From NCBI GenBank assembly GCA_036245805.1, contig BTRK01000006.1, positions 27,064,365 to 27,128,364 of the forward strand: 64,000 nucleotides of DNA. Direction: 5' to 3'. The stretch's first letter is position 1; the number at the start of each line of letters is the position of its first letter. The position numbers and the translations under genes were made by a program. Below the pieces are notes generated by a model. The model made no database searches. It saw nothing but the letters and a program-made list of their open reading frames with translations, and was not told the DNA's origin. The DNA is from Pristionchus mayeri. Taxonomy: Eukaryota; Nematoda; Chromadorea; Rhabditida; Neodiplogasteridae. Shown piece after piece: positions 60,473 through 64,000 of the stretch.

Positions 60473-60556
60473 ATCTGGTTCTGTGGTCTAGTGGCTAACC
60501 AATTAGACTGGAACCGTTCCCATTGAGTTCGAATCCCGCCGTTCCCAAACCTCCAT
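60473..60556 (+). other. tRNA-like sequence (SINE head or pseudo-tRNA)
   Basis: Has a good A-box-like TGGTCTAGTGGCTA and a B-box-like GAGTTCGAATCCCGCCG at normal spacing. The acceptor and T stems do not pair well, so a functional tRNA is unlikely. It is followed at 60.61 kb by a single arm of the 28.3 kb foldback family, which carries a different tRNA-like insert. Confidence 0.5.
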
Positions 60557-60609
60557 GTGTCTTATAAGACATAATCCGTGTCATATCCGTGTCATATAAA
60601 TAATCCGTG

Positions 60610-61060
60610 TCATATATGATCATATCACGCTTGTCGCGTAAGATTCGAATAAACCCTGGTACATTGGAAAAGTCGAAATTGGGCTCTGAGCAGTTTTGGA
60701 TAGCCCATATGTTCTCTCAACAGAAACCATCAATTTTTGTCCCATATCGTCATCCGTGACGATGTGAGACGCTCTCAAAGTTGACGATTTCCGAAATTTT
60801 CCATTTTTGGAGGCATGATCGGCCTACAGGGGGGTCTTGGTTACCCGAGAAGAAAGTTTTCTGCACCAAATTTCCTGGAGAATACGCCTGTGCTAATGGT
60901 TCATCGATACGAATATTAATATTTCCATAAATCGATAAAAATTATTGATTTTTACTGCAATTTCGTACCAAGGCTGTTTTTCAGCCCAATCGATAGCTTG
61001 AAAAGAAGAATCGAATGGTATGATGAATGCATATGCAACTCGCGCACTAAAGATGTCAAA
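60610..61060 (+). repeat. Single-arm copy of the 28.3 kb foldback family
   Basis: Shares ATAAACCCTGGTACATTGG, AATAGCCCATATG-like, TCAACAGAAA and GACGATGTGAGACG blocks with 28360-28500. It continues with the ATGGTTCATCGATAC block seen near 28612. No opposite arm is nearby. Confidence 0.7.
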
Positions 61061-61287
61061 ATCGCGAAATTCGATTTGCATTTACCTCCGATTCAGGAAT
61101 TGTGACCCTCTGGCAATCAGTGTCGGCTTTTGGTCTACCCTTGTATCTCGCCCTTGAGATCGATTTGCTTTTCGCTTTCGATAAGTGTAAAAGAAAATAT
61201 AAAAGAAATTTCAATCGGTTTAACTTTTTTTGAATCATAAATACGAGCCCGTCCGCACCCTTCCACACGCACCCACCATCATCGCCA

Positions 61288-61312
61288 CCCCCCCCCCCCC
61301 CCCCCCCCCCCG
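61288..61312 (+). repeat. Poly-C run (~23 C)
   Basis: Homopolymer C tract preceding CGGGGAGTGG. Such runs (also at 49380, 12015-12065 and 16290) are sites where sequence length is unreliable. Confidence 0.9.
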
Positions 61313-61429
61313 GGGAGTGGATTCCTTCACTTTCATTGATGCGAAGCATTCAAATGCTTGTTCGTTTGGTCGGATACATTCTGCTGTGTATGACCCCATC
61401 ATTGCAAAGCCGTAACTATATCCGTATTT

Positions 61430-61600
61430 AGGTGTGGTGTGCTTATCTTGGTAATCCTAATTGTCATCACCACACCCCCTATTTGCTCGCGCCAGAGTTT
61501 TCCTCATTCTAGTTCCTGCCTTCCCCACGTTTCGTGGTGGATTTTACACAACATTGTGGCGATCAGGATTGTTTGAAGACTCAGGATAAAGGTTGAATTT
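61430..61600 (+). other. Possible 5' LTR end and primer-binding region of a retroelement
   Basis: The sequence TTTACACAACATTGTGGCGATCAGG near 61545-61570 looks like an LTR 3' edge (ACACA) followed by a primer-binding-type TGGCGATC stretch, about 390 bp before the gag start. The LTR 5' edge is not identified and the 3' LTR would lie beyond the window, so the boundary is tentative. Confidence 0.35.
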
Positions 61601-61950
61601 GTTAATTTTTTTTTTCATTTCTTTTTCTCATTTCTCTTTGCTGTAAATCGGGCTTCTGAGTGCGCCCGTCCTTCTGTGTGCGGGTACTCTGCACTGATAC
61701 CGTTCCACCCTTCTGTGTGCGTGGTTGGGAACGAGACCTGAATTGAATTTTCGTTTTGTGCACCGGAGGTTCTGCTGAAATTTTTATTTTGGCTAGGTGA
61801 GCTCTGTGTGACAAACGTAAAATCATTCACTGAATTTCGTTTTGTGTACACGAAGTGCTGCCAAAATTCTGATTTTGGGCAGAGAACTACTTGTCGAGTG
61901 ACCAACGATTTCCAGAAGCGTCGCGTGTCGCGCAGCGGACGGTGCCAAAG

Positions 61951-63000
61951 ATGGGCGAAGAAGTCCCGGCTTACATGGAGGCGTTCTGTAAGTCCAGTAG
62001 CTCGATGCAGCAGAGTATGGTGCAGATGCAGAGAGAAAATAATGAGAGATACACCGCTCTTCTCGAGAGACTCACTGTTACCGAGAATAGAGGAGATGGA
62101 GCAGGTGTGAGAGAAAGTGGTGGAGTGAGTGTGACTAACCCCGTAGGACCGTCGATCGATGCTATCGAGTCCAGAATTGTGGATTTCGAATACGATGAGG
62201 AGGACCGCACGTTGGAGAACTGGTACGAGAGATACCGTGACGTGTTCGAACACGACATGAAGAGCCTGGAAGAGGGTATGAGAGTGCGGATACTGTTGAG
62301 ACACCTTAGTGTGAAGTGTAATACACAGTACAGAGATCACAAGGCTCCCGATGACGTCATGCAAGTGTCGTTCGAGGATACCGTGAATACTCTCAGGAGT
62401 CTCTTTGGCAAGAAGGAATCAGACTTCGAACTGCGTGTTCGTTTCTTCAATCAGAGATTGTCGACCATGGGAAGCACAGATGTGATGAAATTCGCATCTG
62501 AGGTGAACCGACTGTACCAGAAGGGTAATCTGAAGTTGATTACCGAGGACCAGATGAAGATTACGATCTTCCTGGCTGGCTTGGATCTTCCGAATCAGAA
62601 GGGACTGCGTGCCCATCTGTTCAATGAAGTGGGGAAGAAGCCTACCATCACGTTCAAGGAGCTGCTTGAGAAGTACTCCACGATGAGAGCACTCAAGCGT
62701 GATGTGGCCGTGGTACAGAAGGGTGCAACCATGATGGTCCGTTCGTACGGTAAGAATGATAAGAAGAAGAATGAGAGGAACAAGAACCCCGAGAGACATC
62801 CGAAGTCCAATCTCAGATGTCAGTTCTGCGATAAGAAGGGTCACAAGGAGACCGAATGTTGGACCAAGAATCCAGATAAGAGACCGAGAGGTGGTGCAAA
62901 ACGCAACTACTCATTGCGAGCAGTGGACTGCAACCTCATCGAGGGAAATCGAGTCTATGTGACTGTGAAGGTCCATGGGCAGGATATCGAGTTCCAACTA
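61951..63000 (+). CDS. Ty3/gypsy-like Gag, interrupted by mariner
   Basis: ATG at 61951. The ORF has a coiled N-terminus and a capsid-like region with the retrotransposon Gag pattern: FEYDEEDRTLENWYERYRDV, ILLRHLSVKCNTQYRDH and FFNQRLSTMGSTDVMKFA. A basic linker leads to one CCHC zinc knuckle (CQFCDKKGHKETEC). The sequence then begins a retropepsin-type stretch (VYVTVKVHGQDIEFQL) and is cut at the TA at 62999-63000, where a mariner begins. Reverse transcriptase, RNase H and integrase are therefore not in the window. The uninterrupted frame suggests a fairly young element before the mariner hit. It is annotated as a broken endogenous retroelement. Confidence 0.85.
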
Positions 63001-64000
63001 TTGGGGTGTCCGGAAAGTTCGTATAATGCTTCGGAAAAAAGTCATTTCGCGATCAAATGCAGTGATTGCGCAATCTGTTTGTCAACAATGTATTGCATCA
63101 TTCTGACGTTGAGTAGTGAGAGGATTTAATCAGTCTCCTAGTTGCTACATTGATTCTTGTGATGGACTCCCATCTCTACCTCCGAGCAGTTTTACTTCAT
63201 TACTACCGTCTTGGCCGATCCGTGAAGGAGGCCCACTCTGCCCTGGCCCAGTCGGAAGGAGCTGACGCCCCCTCCATACCCTTCTGCTATAAGTGGTTCT
63301 CCCGCTTCAAGAAAGGGGAGTTTGGTCTCGATGATCAACCCCGCTCTGGACGCCCTCCCTCCCTCGATCAGCCTCTCGTTCTCCGCACACTGAAGCGCAA
63401 GCCCATGGCCAGTGTGCGTGAGTTGAAGAAGGATACTGGTACTCCCAGATCAACGGTGTCCGATATCCTCCATCGATCTGGGAAGAAGCCGAAACTCCCA
63501 CAAGTGATTCCCCATGACCTCTCCCCCGAACAGCTGAAAAATCGTGTTCAAGTCTGTCGGGAATTACTCCATCGTAGATCCAATCTTCGATGGGTCAATT
63601 TCATCATCGCTACAGATGAGAAGTGGATCACGTACGATAACCCTGTGAGGAGACTGCAATGGGTGGATGCAGATGAGAAGCCCACGCCCGTCCCGAAGAA
63701 GGAAGAGCACGGAAAGAATGCTTCTTCTTCTCAGTGCTCGGTCCCATCTACTGGGAGATCCTCGCCCCTGGCACCAGCATCAATGCCGACCTCTTCTCTG
63801 AACAACTGCAAGATGTCGCGATCAGAGTCCCTCCCAGACTCCTGAACCAGGGCAAAATTCTTCTTCTGATGGACAATGCTCGCCCACATCGAGCGAAGAT
63901 GACCCAGAAGAAAATGGACGAGCTGAAGATCGAGAGGATTCCCCATCCACCGTATTCCCCGGATCTCTCCCCATGCGACTACCACTGCTTCCGCTCTCTC
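63001..64000 (+). mobile_element. Mariner-family element inserted at TA (right end beyond window)
   Basis: Begins TTGGGGTGTCCGGAAAGTTC immediately after TA (62999-63000), a mariner-like terminal repeat and target. About 160 bp later the transposase starts. The element interrupts the retroelement reading frame at its protease start. The right terminal repeat lies outside the window. Confidence 0.85.
63162..64000 (+). pseudogene. Mariner transposase, frameshifted, C-terminus cut by window
   Basis: ATG at 63162. The N-terminal helix-turn-helix region has the mariner pattern (YRLGRSVKEAHSAL, CYKWFSRFKKGEF, DDQPRSGRPPS). The DD34D catalytic aspartates are visible: ATDEKWITYDN near 63610, LLLMDNARPH near 63870, and YSPDLSPCDYH near 63960, with 34 residues between the second and third. 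A one-base deletion at about 63715-63720 (within GGAAAGAATGC) shifts the frame after the first aspartate and leads to a stop at 63845. The second and third aspartates are only in the other frame. The copy is therefore probably inactive unless the base is a sequencing error. Confidence 0.88.

Noticed and set aside
60473..60556. Functional tRNA gene
   Set aside because: The A and B boxes look right, but the acceptor and T stems do not pair and the anticodon arm is irregular.

Overview
This 64 kb window is eukaryotic and most likely nematode. The genes have many short introns. The transposons are typical of nematodes: an RTE-clade LINE, a mariner, a Ty3/gypsy-like gag, hAT and Tc1-type MITEs, and very many foldback repeats. 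The exons match metazoan pyruvate carboxylase, DCAF5, TTC17 and an M1 aminopeptidase. The text resembles rhabditid/diplogastrid genomes, but the species cannot be fixed from sequence alone.

Layout, left to right. (1) 1.8-9.6 kb, minus strand: an M1-family aminopeptidase. Its N-terminal exons (9.1-9.6 kb) and C-terminal exons (1.8-5.7 kb) are visible. The catalytic middle is replaced by a ~2.8 kb G-rich minisatellite plus a 500-N gap. (2) 9.8-22.2 kb, minus strand: a complete mitochondrial pyruvate carboxylase gene in about 34 exons, ending in the AMKM biotin site. Exons 1-12 are clean. From 17.7 kb leftward the exons carry many single-base indels. (3) 23.6-41.4 kb, minus strand: a DCAF5/WDR22-like WD40 gene in about 15 exons, its introns swollen by foldback elements. 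(4) 42.1-48.1 kb: a Mutator-like element (MULE) with ~100 bp terminal inverted repeats and a 10 bp target duplication. It carries a multi-exon minus-strand zinc-finger gene and a nested, 5'-truncated RTE insertion with a perfect 15 bp target duplication. (5) 48.4-48.9 kb, plus strand: a small spliced gene of unknown function. (6) 54.4-59.7 kb, plus strand: the 5' part of a TTC17-like TPR gene with a 4.1 kb foldback-filled intron. (7) 61.4-64 kb: a Ty3/gypsy-like retroelement gag ORF interrupted by a mariner whose transposase is frameshifted.

The host genes are unrelated in function (peptide trimming, anaplerosis, CUL4 ubiquitin-ligase substrate reception, cilia/actin-linked TPR protein), so no operon or pathway is implied. 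The dominant theme is the repeat landscape. At least fifteen long inverted repeats (0.15-2 kb) sit mainly in introns, several in families with copies elsewhere in the window, and two carry tRNA-like pol III boxes in both arms. The two most notable signals are the complete MULE, whose product lacks a recognisable DDE core, and a hAT MITE that landed exactly on a pyruvate carboxylase 3' splice site and appears to supply the replacement AG.
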